DNA of 64,000 nucleotides, taken from the NCBI GenBank assembly GCA_030248195.1, contig JASAND010005518.1:1-64000 (forward strand), given 5' to 3'. A program made the translations under genes and the position numbers. Shown here in pieces: positions 14,201 through 26,341 of the stretch. The notes under the pieces were generated by a model that searched no databases, was not told the DNA's origin, and worked only from the letters and a program-made list of their open reading frames with translations. This DNA comes from Trissonchulus latispiculum. Its lineage: Eukaryota; Nematoda; Enoplea; Enoplida; Ironidae. Each line of letters opens with the position of its first letter. The first letter of the stretch is position 1.

Positions 14201-15323
14201 TATTGTCGTGTTAAAATGAAAAATTACCTCCCTACATCTCCTGCCCCGTCATGCCCTCCTTGCTCATCGCTGGACTGCTCACATCTCTCTTCATTGGATT
14301 CTTCCACGTCACCATGTTCATCGTTGCTGTAATAAAATTTAAACCTTACAGATTTCCGCTTAGTTGGGCCCCCCCGCCCACATAGAAAAGTAGGAGGACG
14401 GGCTGCAAAAGTGGGCGGTTGCAGTAAACACTCTCAACCAGCTTGTTAATTGTGCCTACACAAACGGAATAAATACACAAATAGAGCTAAGCATAAACCC
14501 ACACTAGAAGGGACAGAGACGCGGGGGGGGGGCTGGCGTCCATTTTAGTGCCCCCGCCATCGTCCCCGCGCCACCGTGTAGTTCCCCCCCTAAATGTCTG
14601 GTTCACATCAGACTAGGGAGTATTACAAGTATTATGATAACTACCTCGGCGCTGTTCCCGTTGCCACTCGCTAATCTTTCCGTCTGTCTGTCGTCTCAGG
14701 AAAATATTGTGTAGTGCGTTGAACATTGTTAAGTATATACAGGTGGTCTTGTCCACTGTCAGGAAGGAAAAGTGAATGGAGATGTCGGTGCACAGTGGAC
14801 AGATAATGCTTATATGAGAATCAATATTTTTCGCGGCAAGCGAAACAGTAACTCGTTAATTGCCATAACTGTTAATAGAAGCCAAAAAAGGGGGGGGGGC
14901 AGGCGTACAGGGGGGATAAAAAACCGGTTTCCACTTTTCTCTTTCTATTGCTTAAGCGCTTTCATCTATGCCATATACACACATTGTGTACAATAAAACC
15001 ATGGGGGACAGCTGCTACTAATCTGCATAATTTCTCTTCTTTCCCCCCCCCCCCTCTTTCCTGTCTTTATTTCTTTAACCGTCATTTGAAATCTTGTTCA
15101 CTGTCTGCTCCTTGTCGTTTCGATCTAACACCAGGAAAAACTTTATCTCCGTTGTCACTAAAACGTAAATAAGTATTGTGTACCTGTTGGATTCGTCTGA
15201 GGATGTACAGTGATCACGGCGTACTCCAATCAAGGATTCTTCATCACTCTCTCCCTGTTGTCCTCTACCGTCACCGGAAAAATACGATTGACGCGAATCA
15301 CCAGAATCACCGGGCCGTGACAT
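5203..15323 (-). CDS. Gene L: about 21-exon gene for a long, low-complexity, charged protein
   Basis: Assigned exons, 5' to 3': 15323-15184 (ATG), 14326-14228, 12598-12500, 11874-11777, 11513-11460 (weak), 11262-11164, 10950-10567, 10360-10244, 9947-9777, 9668-9585, 9314-9180, 9034-8870, 8422-8297, 8106-8029, 7932-7642, 7182-7084, 6880-6779, 6533-6435, 6267-6037, 5663-5553, 5338-5203 (TGA). Together they encode about 970 residues. Every junction is phase 2. The exon at 11874 is 98 nt and regains frame and likely protein only if its G/C run lacks one base. The product is mostly disordered: acidic serine stretches (SSSSEGEK), G/Q/N-rich parts and basic nuclear-signal-like parts (KRKRSRG), with short ordered stretches near 9668-9180 (tryptophan/tyrosine-rich) and 8106-8029. 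No family was recognised. A scaffold, nuclear or structural role is only a guess. Exons may be spliced alternatively, since all are interchangeable. Confidence 0.75.
7156..7370 (-). repeat. Three tandem copies of an acceptor plus exon start
   Basis: An acceptor (ATATTACAG or AATATTACAG type) followed by a variant of GAGGCTAATCCAAGAATCAGTGCG occurs three times at about 75-80 bp spacing (near 7182, 7257 and 7331). Only the copy at 7182 continues into a full 99-nt exon of gene L. The other two lose frame soon after and look like partial exon duplications. Confidence 0.7.
12849..14227. other. Long intron of gene L with dense C/G runs
   Basis: Apart from the 343-bp tandem repeat, this stretch carries several C or G runs of 7-10 bases (near 13110-13150, 13915, 14070-14130). 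There is no convincing exon. Confidence 0.4.
13154..13880. repeat. Tandem duplication with 343-bp period inside an intron of gene L
   Basis: The block beginning CCACGTGTCCCGGCGGCTCG at 13154 recurs at 13497, almost identical over the whole unit. A partial third copy matches at about 13820-13880. It lies in the intron between exons 14326-14228 and 12598-12500. No coding function is seen. Confidence 0.9.
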
Positions 15324-18300
15324 ACTATACCAATAGAAAACTGTAACTGTTTATGTATTACTCAGGATTAGCGTTATGAAACTGTCTCGTTAGAACTATG
15401 CAACACAAGTGTTCGCTGACAAAAAGAAACCAATGTCAAAAAAAGACGACAAGTATTAGCAAAAAGAGGGAAGAATTTGAATTATGAGATGAGGAACGGG
15501 CGGGAACAATACTACAAAATAAAATGTGGTGTCGTTAACATTCATATGGTGTCAGGCTTATGCTATTATAAACGCGTTTTTCCACTTTCTGATTTTCCTT
15601 AATGCTTTTTGAAATTTAGGAGACACCTATTTATCTATTTATCAATCAGGAGGTTACATTGTTCTGTCCACTTTAAAGTTTAATTGACCAATTTAAAGTA
15701 AAAGTCCTTATAACGACCAAAACTATAAAAGTCAGCGTTTTCCACCTGAACAGAGCAAAAAAGGTATGAACAGATTTAGCGTAATAGCCTGCTATAGACA
15801 AGTGCAATAATATGCAAACAAAGAGATGGACGGGAAAGAGCAGGCTAAACTGTACACTATGAAACACAGAATAAGTCTACAATGTACTAATTTTTGTCGC
15901 CTCTGCATAATACACACAGAGAGGCAAACGCTCTAGTCCCCCTTATCAGTTCTCTGTATATGATAGTCTCTTTTTGGTTGCTCTGTTGCTCTCTATATCT
16001 CCCTGTCTTTACTCTTATATTAGTAGAGTAAGTGCATTTCTCCTTACACAACATACTTATACAGAAAGGCCTAGACAGACAAGGTAGAAGAGCGACGTTT
16101 TATGCAAATTATGCAAAAGGAAAAATGACCGGCAACAGGTCTTAACGAAGCAGAAGCTAAACAAAAGAAAACAAATTCACCTCAGTCCAAAGACAAGACA
16201 GCGTGGAGGTAGACCAAGTGACCAAAGACTGTTCATATATTTAAACAAATCCATAGTACGAATGCTCATCCTGGCTTGCAGCACGCCACAGCCCCTGCGG
16301 CTGCCAAAGTGTGTATCAGTAATGGGCATCTGTTAGTGTTTGGCTGTTTGTCACCTTCCCGTTCTGTAACCGTCCTTCTAAATGAATAGCGAAAAATAGA
16401 TTGTAGGATGTAATCGCCGAGCTGAACATTATCATGCACCAATCAGAGATGAATGTGGGCAACTATTTCCTCCCCCCCGCCGCCCCGGTGATCCTGTCGC
16501 AATATTAGGTTGGGCAAACGTTTTGCTTTCCTTTATTTAGTAGATTTGAAAAGTGAATATTACGAGTTCGTCTGAGAACATCCGATTGGTTTACACTATA
16601 TATTTTTGTGGTATGGCAGTTATTCATAGAATATGAAAAAAAGGGCGCATCACATTTAGTTCTCGTAGATATGCTGGTAGCCATAGCAATTGGAAGAAAT
16701 GCCAAGTAAAACTTAGAATTTGGAAAACTCGTTTTGCTGGGAATTTCCTCTGTTGCTGAGATTTGAATCCAAGAGTCTGACGTTGTCCGACCAAAAGTTA
16801 GCAGCAGCAAAAAGTCAGTTACAGTAGATGGAGCATGCAGAATTTCCTAGTTTAAAATGAAAATTTGAGACTGACAGGACCCATGCACTACTTTTAATTG
16901 TTTAGTTTATTCTGTTACAAATCTAGATTTAAGATTGATAGATTATTACAAATATTATGAGGAGACTACTACAGCGAGAAGTATTTAAAACAGTCCTGCA
17001 TTAAATTAAGAACACGCCTATTGCTTGTTTTTTGACTACGTTCTTAAAGTTTTTAGTTGCCAAAAATTGTTAAAACTTAGAAAAATAACACCAAAAAATC
17101 CTCCTAAAAAAAAATACCATTCCAGACGGTGGCGGTGATGCTCACCCGGTGACACGGGTGCCCGCGCCATATGCATGACCCGAACTCACCCGGTGCCCCG
17201 TTCCCCCCTCCCCACTTCTCGCTCTAATGCTATTCCTCGCCGTCATAACTCCGCCCTAACTTCTACCGTTACTTTGTTTGTTTAGGGAAGTTTCTTGTTG
17301 TCTACTCAAATGAATTGGAGTGTTATTAGTACATGTGCTACAGTATTGACAAATATTTTTTGTGCGTGTTCCAGTTTTAGGGTTAGTGCACAATTAACAC
17401 ATTTAGGCTTATTATCACTAAACGACTAAGCAGAGTGACTTTTCACAAAAAATTAACACTTTAATGAAGAAGGCGTTTAAATAGCTGAAATGTCGCAAAA
17501 ACTTTGACACCAAAGACAGACCCCACAACGTTAACTATTTCTTCTTATTGATGCACCAGGATCGCCAGAAAAAGGGCCCCCCCGGAGGAGTCTGGAAACC
17601 TGAAGCGGAATAACGTCGCTCTCACTCTGCCTTTTGATTATCATCTTAGTTGAATGTGGTTGTGCTCAGTGGGGTCCGTTCAGTGGTAGGTGTTTTCACT
17701 GTTACTCTCTCTCAATTATATGAAACTTATTTTATAAAGTATACTACCGTAAACACAATATTTGGCTGGTTGCAAAGTCCCTCTCAGATACAACAATGAT
17801 GCTCCGCTCAACTTATGCCTTTTAGTTCTATTCGATAAATGGTCCAACTATTCTCCTATTAACCTTACTCTGTTTATTCTCTGAAAATTACTTAATAAGT
17901 ACAGAAATAAAAGCAAATGTCGTCATTTTGATATCTATCTCATTATAATCAGTAGCCTATATATGACATTTAGACTTTCAGCCGTTTCTCACGACAGACC
18001 GCAATAAACCTGTTATTTATGTTGTAAGAGTAGACTGTTTGGAAAATGAATCGTCTACTGTATCTTCTCATTAAAGCTAATAAAACTTAATAGCTAAGTT
18101 AACTAGGGCGGAGCGGGGCCAATGCATACTGTTCGCCGAAGCCAGACGTCAAAACATTTCAACTTAATACCTCGTTCATGTTTGTCTGGTCCCCTAAATT
18201 CCAAACTATTTCAGACTTCTACAAAATAATACACACGACAAAACACAACCTGGGAAGGAAATATTAACAAAACAACAGTACGACGCCCTGGAGATTGTTT

Positions 18301-18450
18301 AAACACAACAGCTAGGAGTAAACAGTTCACCCCTAACCAAACAAAAGCCTTTAATACGAAAAAAAAACACCACAACTAGATAAACGTGACATAGAAAACA
18401 AAAAAAAAGGTGTGTGTCAAACTCTACGATTGGGTAGCAAGTCTACGTTG
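15324..18450. other. Intergenic region between gene L and the helicase-like gene
   Basis: About 3.1 kb without a supported gene. A 101-codon minus-strand frame at 16810-16505 exists but has no splice context, conserved motif or biased composition to back it. A GC-rich island at about 17125-17215 with short CACCCGGTG-type repeats stands out from the AT-rich surroundings and could be the end of a small element. The promoter of gene L should lie just upstream of 15323, but I cannot define it. Confidence 0.3.
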
Positions 18451-21400
18451 TCAGTCCTTGTGTTTAACAAACGTTGCGTCAGCAGTACTGGTTCCTGGTT
18501 CTTCCCCCCCGTGAACTGCTGAGCGTGTACGCTTCGACGGAGGGCCGTCTTTCCACAGAAGCCCAGGGAGGCCTGTCGCGAAGATGGGGCGAACCCCCCT
18601 ACGTTCTGCTTCCTGGCCAGTCCGCACAGAAGGGGGAGGGGTTTCGACCAGGCTCCTCATAGTTATAGGCCGACTGCGTATACCATCCTGAGCAGTGTTG
18701 TCAGGCTCCTCACCGGGATTGCTCGCACGACTGCCAGCGTCACCCAAAGCAGGGGAGCATGACGGGCGGTTCCGCACAGTTGGATCGCATTCGTTTCGGG
18801 CTCCCCATAGCCCGCCCTGGTCCAGACTGTTAACTACGCCGTCACCATTTTCATCTTCGGTTTGTGTGTCCATTTGTCTGGACGGGGTGCGCTCCAACCA
18901 CGGCGGGACATAAGGAGAGTCGTACAACCCGCCCCCGTCTCTTCGCTCCGGCTGCTCTTCATCACTTTGAGTTGGAGGCTGTTCGCCCTCCCCCTCTTCC
19001 CTTGTCTCCTGTGCGTTCGTCTCTGTGGACTCTCCATCATAACCGTCGGCGCCCCGCCCACGATCACCAGTCGCCACAAATTCGTCCTCCGCCGCCCCCC
19101 CCGTTCCTCTGCTGCCCACCGTTCCTGTACTGGTACGCGACCGCTGACGCCCCGTTTCTGTCTTTCGCGTGGATACAGAAGACGCAGAGTCAGTCCCGTT
19201 GTCTGTTTCTCCGCTTTCGCTTGCACTAGATCTTTCGGTGATATCCAGCACTAGACTGTATTCAGAATCAGCAATCGGGTCCACTGCTGTAACGCGGAGA
19301 TCCTGTAACCGCAGAATCGCAACTAGGTAAGGGCTCCCCAGCTGCTTCGCTGTGACGCCAGGGATATTAACAGCGCTTCCATATATAGGCTCAATGGCGG
19401 CTATGTTGTCGCGTCTGTACGAGACCCCCCCCCGGGTCACTGCGAATTTTCGTGTAAATATCAGCAGGCACTGACAGCAGGCGTAGAATCTCTTTGTCCA
19501 CCTCGTCGGCTGGTTTTTTCCAGAAGATTTCGTCGCCTCGTTTGTTCAGGAAAGGAACCAAGAACGGGCAGATTCGCAAAATATTGTTGATCTGGAACAC
19601 AAAATAATTATACTGAGTAGTTGAACAAGCACCCTTTTTTTAAATTTTGGGTAGTGTAAAATGCATATTCAGAGTAAAAAGTGAATATTTCGCTTGGGAA
19701 CAGGGGAAAGGGGGAGAATCGTGAAAATAAACAAAGTCATCGTGGAAAAGCCCACACTGATGGAACCATATCCTCAAAGTAGCAGGACAATTCTGTGTGT
19801 TTCAGCATGTTGAGCGTCGACCCCTCCACCAATTTGTTGTTTCATCACGACAAATTATTTTGGTAAAGGTGTCAGAACTCCATTTTTGCTTCCAGGAAAA
19901 AAAAAAAGGTATCACCAGCTAACGTAACTGTATAACTTTCTAAAAAACTTTTGTATACAAGGCGTATGGCAAAACAGTAGTTTCAAAAGAATTCTAATTC
20001 ACGTTTTGGCCAAATCTGTCAATTTAAAGGAAGAAACGTGGAGTATAGTGAGACGAAGACCTGACGTCACATCTTCGAACAATAATTGTACGTTTCAGTC
20101 TTCAGTAACGAACGGTATTTATTTGTAAAAGTTGATTATTTTGTACATTCTTATAATCTCAGAAAATGGAGAAAAACTTGCAGAAAATGAGTCTTCCAAC
20201 CGACTACCCTTTATAGCACAAAAAAATAAATACATATGAGAGGAGGAATAAATATAGAAACATAGGCGGAGGGGGAAAGTAAACAAAAACGTCATCTAAC
20301 AGAATACAAAAACGCACCCCAGACTTTATCCTACGCCTTGTGCCTGAATGAAAACGTTTGCGTAGTTTAGACGGCACAATGTATTGTCCCGGGTACTTTG
20401 CGGCCTTCTGGTGAACTTCTTGCACAATCGAGCAGGACATCGTGTCGTCGACTATTGTAGGAGCCTGAGGTGGCGGATGAGCTGATGCAGCTAGCTACAG
20501 AAAAAAATGGATATCGTAAGACAGGATGGACAGTCAAAACATGCGGGGGGGGGGGGGGTTCATACCACCCCTCTACTTGCTAAGTCCACTCAAACACGTA
20601 AATAGTCAGGATTCTCATCCCTTTCCCCTCCCCGCCCTTTTTCCTAGTTTGCTTACCTTTCGAATAGCTTGTTTCCACATATCAGATTGCAGAACGATCC
20701 CAAGAGCATTTTTCATATCATCCTTTGTGATAATGCAATCTAGGGGCGGAATGGCTCCTCCCTCCTCCATGAATCGAAGCATGTAGTTCAAGTTATGAAA
20801 GGCAACTGCAATCCGTAATGCAAGTGCAGGCAGTTTGGGGTTTACAGAAAACAAGCGGCCCTGTTCCAAATCAAGGTTCATTAGTGGGACATTGGCATCC
20901 CAGAACTCACGCAGCACTGTCTCTGCTTCTGGACTGCACGTGTACAGGAGCGGGGACGCTCTGTAAAACAAAAAAGACACTAAATAAGACAGGCTTTAAT
21001 TGACTATGTACTTGCTCAACTAAGTGTAATCAAGCGAATGATAAAAGAAAACCTAACATTGGCACCTCCACAGACTGCATAATAATTACAAACAAGGGTT
21101 GCATATAGAATGGCATTAGAGACTAGTCATTACCGTTGGCGACAGAACTCCCACGCACGATTAAAAGCCTGTGATAATGTGTGGCGGCCAAAGCGCTTCT
21201 CCAGGGCGACTCCAGCTTCACGCGATTTGGTACTTGTGTAGAAACGAACTGTAGAAGGGAACATAACAACCCTTGAAAAAAAACATTGAAGTATAATGCG
21301 CTAAACGACCACTAAACGTAACACTGCTAAGATACTCTTATGAAACATGAAGAACAAGAAAAGAAATATTTCACAATGGGACCAGACGAAACGCGGAGGG

Positions 21401-22880
21401 GTAGGAGACACAAACTAGCTTACGTAATTATTTTGTAATTATCAACTTTGATGTTATTATCATATTTCACTTAGTTGCTTCTTTCTCACCTATCCCACAG
21501 CCCATCACTGTTCATTGCTGTATTGTAAAATTTCAGCATGGCTTTATGCCCCATTGCTGCCAGCAGGTGGATAGGCGCATCAACAGGCATTTGGAAATCG
21601 GAGCACTTGAAAGCAGAACTACTGGCAAAACCAGACCAACGAGAGTTAAGCCAGCATAAGTTCTCACTTGCTGTCCCCGTACTGCTTTTTCCCATACTGT
21701 TGAGTGTTGTCTGGAACTCGTCGCTTATTAGAACGATGGTGGGATCATGACCAAGCTCTATTAACTAAAACAAGGGCCATAAAAAAGGTATTTCCCGACG
21801 TACTTTGTTTGGTGCATCTACATCTAATCAATTACGCTTTATTAAAATCACACCCCCCGCCAATGATAGACTACGCGGACGGGGGGGGGCCGGGGGCGGC
21901 TGTGCCCCCCTAGGCCGACTGAAAAATACGCCGAAAATCCGCACAATGGCATTTTTGACAGAAATCAGTTGTTAATTCTTTGCGCTCATTTCAAAAGTTA
22001 TACCCCAGCAAACGAGGCAACTAAACACTAGTTACTGTCTCCCTTTGTCTTTCTCAGTACTAACAGAGGGCGTTACACATAACCTCTTTTTCAGCGTATG
22101 GGTTAAAAGCGCATATTATCAGTTCTCCTTCGTTTGTATCTTTGTACATACTAACGATTACCATAGAAAAAAAAGGCTCACTGCGATCTTCACTGCGATC
22201 TTTCTCTGCGACTAACCACTACTACGCAAAAGATAAAACACTGTAAAGGCGGAAAGGGAGAAAAATACAAACAAGGATATACCTCATTCTGATGGCGTTC
22301 AATGCCCTGTGTTGTTGTAGCAGCAAAGCATTTTTGGTTATACAGACGTTCACCCAGGGCCCCGCAGATGGGGTCCTTGAAAAATGTACCCATCGCCGGT
22401 GTTTTCCCTGTCCCCGGCCGCCCTGTCAGAACAATCATACTGGCTACAGATTCTCGCACTGTCTCCTGTGTACCGAATGCCTTTCGTTCGATTTCGGCAT
22501 CTATAATACATAATTGTATTTTAGTGCTAAATAACTAAATAACTATACGAACGCGAGCAATTGTCAATGCACAAAATAAAACAATACTGCCCAGAACCTC
22601 TAACCAAAAACACGACACGAAATATTAGTTCCAGTATGGTGTGTAGGAGCATACCCTGTGCAATAAAAAGCCCCAACTGCAACAGGATGCCGAGAATATG
22701 AGACGAGGCTAAACTGTAGCAGACAGCACACGAGGCCACATAAGCAATTACACGTTCTGCACGGAGTGTGTGTTGAAGAGCATACGGCGTTTGTCTCAGC
22801 TTTGAACAGATTAGCTCGATGTCTTCTAGATCCAAAGATTCGATCGGAGGAGCTTGTTGTCTAACAGAGCCAGTATCCAT
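18451..22880 (-). CDS. P-loop helicase-like ATPase (DUF3987-like) with long disordered tail
   Basis: Seven exons: 22880-22655 (ATG), 22500-22283, 21764-21490, 21271-21134, 20960-20657, 20494-20318, 19591-18451. Junction phases agree throughout (1, 0, 2, 2, 0, 0). Residues about 102-109 form a Walker A motif (GRPGTGKT), and about 158-164 form a Walker B (IVLISDE). GLWDR at about 236-240 sits where such ATPases carry an arginine finger. The following exons have the helical character of the C-terminal part of DUF3987 helicase-like proteins, which accompany primases in mobile elements and viruses. The final exon has a short ordered part, then a one-base slip in a nine-G run near 19429-19437, then about 300 disordered residues. 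The role inferred is DNA unwinding in replication. The family name is from memory of motif layout and is tentative; the P-loop ATPase call is firm. Confidence 0.75.
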
Positions 22881-23917
22881 CGTGATTTTTTGTTCCCCCC
22901 CTCTATTTACTCATGAGGGGGACTGCTGAAATGTAACGACAACAGTTGAGCTACAGGACATATTGTTCATTTCCTCGTCATCCTCCCCTAGTATTTTTGT
23001 TGTTAAAAGAGTGTATCGCCTCCTTTACAAGAACCATAGTTTAACGTAGGATGAAGGCACCCCTGCACATGGGATGTAAAAGTAAAGTTGAAAAATCAGA
23101 GGTCAAAACTTTTATTGTTGGCATCTGGGATGGTATCCCATGGGGGGATTAGTGGGATTTTGTGGGATCATTTTCCCAAACAATTTCTTCAAACACAGTT
23201 TACAAATGTTGAAAAAGTGCAACATTTTCGTAAAATTGGCATAAAAATGTCTGGTCAATTTCATGATTGGCCTTCTGTTGACTAACAGACCAGCAAAGCA
23301 AAGCAGGGAGCTCTTTAAGGTGCTGCTATCGCTTTATGTAAATGTAACCTTACAGGCTCCAATTTTTATGATGAAAGTTGATGAAACTTTCCTAATACGA
23401 TGCTCTTAAATACATCTGATTCGCTGATATAATTGGAAAAATGTCACCGAAATGAACGTTTTTGCTTATCCCACCTTTGAGCTAGCAGTTAAGGGGAGTC
23501 TATCATGAAAAATTTTCAGATCACGGATTTGGTTCATTTTCGCACCTAAACTCCCCCCATATGTCTGCATATCAAGTCCAAAATTTGAGTTCTTTCGTTC
23601 AGTTCTTCGCAATTTCGAGGCTTCATTTGTGTGCAATTTGAATATGAGTTACAAGAAACATTGGTAATTGTTTGAAACAATTTAATACTTACTTTCTAAT
23701 CAATTTATACAATTTAATGGCACCTTTTATCAATGCCCTATTAGCTGGAATCGGGTGGTTTAAGCTAGAGACTTGGCCGACAAACGTATTTGGCAAAACT
23801 GCTATTATTTTATTTAAAACATCGATATCACAAAAACTACCCCATGGATTCGCGTGACCTTTGGCAGGATTAAAATTCACAGTATTTCTGAGGGGCTTTT
23901 CTTTACTTTGAACTTCA
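22881..23917. other. Intergenic, upstream of the helicase-like gene
   Basis: No gene is supported. The region 23120-23180 contains several GGGAT-type words similar to those in the tandem duplication just downstream, so it may be an older relic of that repeat. Confidence 0.3.
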
Positions 23918-25683
23918 CCAGCTGCGAGAATACTCTATGCGAAGTTGAAAAATTTCGTGTCATCGCACATTTAACGGATTTCCTGGAGCATTAAGACCTG
24001 ATGAGCAAAATCCATAAAATTTCCATCAATTTTGCGACGATTCTATATTTTTGCGAAATCGATAATCAAAGTTCGAGGGGCTATACATATTTAGTATGTG
24101 AAAAAATTTTGCTGGTTTTTTGCAAATTTTGTTTTTTTTTGATTTACTGATTATAAGCTTTAAAACGGTGTGTCAAATTTTTCCAACTCCCAATACTGCG
24201 AAAGTTTATTGCGCTTTCAAATTCCCCTCACAAAACGATTACCACCTCAAGACCTTATGCCAATAATAAAATTTCAATGTAACAGCGATTGAAAGTTCAA
24301 ATACTGCAAGTGGGATTATATGGGATTAGCAAAAGCAAGTTCCGGGGGAAGGGGGATGGGATGGGACGGTGAATTTGAGAATCTAGTGGGATGGGATGGG
24401 ATGGGATTAGAGAATTCGTCCCATTTGCCAACTCTGCCCGGAACCCGGGTCTAAATTTTTGGCCCCACGCCCATGCCACATGACTAGACTCAACCATTGC
24501 AGAAATGCCCCCCGCCCCCTTCCTGGATTGTCTCCATTATTGTGAGCTATTCTTTCTATCTCATTAAATGTGGATCAAAGCCTTCATATCATGGCAAAGA
24601 ATCAATCTTGGTCCTATTCTATACGTGTTCTTATAGGTAATCGTTGAGTCAAATCGTCGGTACAAACAAATAATCGCACTGTTGTCAAAATCTATTCTCT
24701 AGCAAATTAATAGCTTCTAGCAAAACAAAGTGCTACAGCCAACTGGAAAAACTCCCTTTTTGAACACAATACTGAGTACAAGTGTGGCACATTACGATCA
24801 CCAGCTGCGAGAATACTCTATGCGAAGTTGAAAAATTTCGTGTCATCGCACATTTAACGGATTTCCTGGAGCATTAAGACCTGATGAGCAAAATCCATAA
24901 AATTTCCATCAATTTTGCCACGATTCTATATTTTTGCGAAATCGATAATCAAAGTTCGAGGGGCTATACATATTTAGTATGTGAAAAAATTTTGCTGGTT
25001 TTTTGCAAATTTTGTTTTTTTTGGATTTACTGATTATAAGCTTTAAAACGGTGTGTCAAATTTTTCCAACTCCCAATACTGCGAAAGTTTATTGCGCTTT
25101 CAAATTCCCCTCACAAAACGATTACCACCTCAAGACCTTATGCCAATAATAAAATTTCAATGTTACAGCGATTGTAAGGTCAAATACTGCAAGTGGGATT
25201 ATATGGGATTAGCAAAAGCAAGTTCGGGGGCAAGGGGGATGGGATGGGACGGTGAATTTGAAAATCTAGTGGGATGGGATGGGATGGGATTAGAGAATTC
25301 GTCCCATTTGCCAACTCTGCCCGGAACCCGGGTCTAAATTTTTGGCCCCACGCCCATGCCACATGACTAGACTCAACCATTGCAGAAATGCCCCCCGCCC
25401 CCTTCCTGGATTGTCTCCATTATTGTGACCTATTCTTTCTATCTCATTAAATGTGGATCAAAGTCTTCATATCATGGCAAAGAATCAATCTTGGTCCTAT
25501 TCTATACGTGTTCTTATAGGTAATCGTTGAGTCAAATCGTCGGTACAAACAAATAATCGCACTGTTGTCAAAATCTATTCTCTAGCAAATTAATAGCTTC
25601 TAGCAAAACAAAGTGCTACAGCCAATTGGAAAAACTCCCTTTTTGAACACAATACTGAGTACAAGTGTGGCACATTTCGATTG
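23918..25683. repeat. Tandem duplication of an 883-bp non-coding unit
   Basis: Copy 1 spans about 23918-24800 and copy 2 about 24801-25683; GCTGCGAGAATACTCTATGC recurs at 23921 and 24804. The copies differ by only scattered substitutions and a few indels, so the duplication is recent. Each unit holds an internal GGGAT/ATGGG run (near 24340-24420 and 25230-25300). Reading frames inside are short and mirrored in both copies, so I regard the unit as non-coding. Confidence 0.93.
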
Positions 25684-26200
25684 TTATTTAAACATTCTTA
25701 TATAATTTAATCATTAATTAGTATAGGGTGTGGCCAAAGAGTAAACAGTATTAAAATCAAATATTTTAAACTATTGCTGCGACAAAGATGCAAAAGGCAA
25801 TTACGTTGAACAGGCACAGGTTTTGCCTTTCTTTGAAATTTGCTCTTTTCTTTGCGTGACGTTTTCATCAGTAAATAAAGCTCTTTAGAATATGGAACGT
25901 GTACTAAGTCAGTCCAGCATTCGTGCATACACAGAATACGCACATGTAAATCTATATAATCAACAGTCTAACGGAATCTCATACCAGGAAAACTCTACTT
26001 TATTCCGAAAATCTCAATATTCGCTGAGTGCAGGTTGCCAATAGAACCATAAAAACGAAAAATACTTTTTCTGTAGCAATTTAAACTTGTTGCGAGAACA
26101 CACGCCAGGGGGGAGGAAAGGTTGCAGTGACATCTTCTTTCGGCGGCAGTAGGCTTTACACTAGAGGAGAAAAGGGGACGCCAAAGCATTTCTGTATATT
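25684..26200. other. Non-coding spacer
   Basis: AT-rich sequence with short frames only. I see nothing supportable. Confidence 0.3.
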
Positions 26201-26205
26201 TTTCA

Positions 26206-26341
26206 CAAACTCCTGGAGATACATCAGGAGACCCCCCCCACGGACGTGGCTCTCTGTGGGCGTCACGATGACCAGAGGGCCTGCGACACATGTGGCTGGC
26301 ATTCCTCTATCTGGCGTTTCGGCAGAAGACAGTGCACAAAG
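26206..26341 (+). pseudogene. Ectopic relic of a gene X B-type exon, inverted relative to gene X
   Basis: On the plus strand this segment follows the 138-nt B exons of gene X from end to end, including the CTGSAGATACATCAGGAG-type start and the CACGATGACCAGAGGGC core, which translates to a DDQRA motif. Both splice sites are damaged: the expected TTTCAG acceptor reads TTTCAC, and the donor GTAACC reads CTAACC. A C8 run also shifts the frame. It is about 17 kb from the gene X copies and on the opposite strand, so it is probably a dead, dispersed exon copy. Confidence 0.65.

Larger units (their letters stand above)
11160..14326 (-). repeat. Duplicated 99-nt exons within gene L
   Basis: Exons 14326-14228 and 12598-12500 are both 99 nt, in the same phase, and clearly related: both begin NxEx, share EESNE and DEQG, and end in a G-rich segment before R. 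Exon 11874-11777 (98 nt, one base short) shares the G/N-rich end. Exons 11262-11164, 7182-7084 and 6533-6435 are also exactly 99 nt, but their sequence similarity is not obvious. Confidence 0.75.

Noticed and set aside
14646..14690. A possible extra exon of gene L
   Set aside because: It has an acceptor and a donor, but its length breaks the phase 2 series with every acceptor choice tried.
16505..16810. 101-codon minus-strand frame
   Set aside because: No splice context, motif or compositional support; isolated in a long spacer.
24330..24420. GGGAT/ATGGG run as a telomere-like repeat
   Set aside because: It is short, irregular and internal to a tandem duplication, and does not match a known telomere unit.
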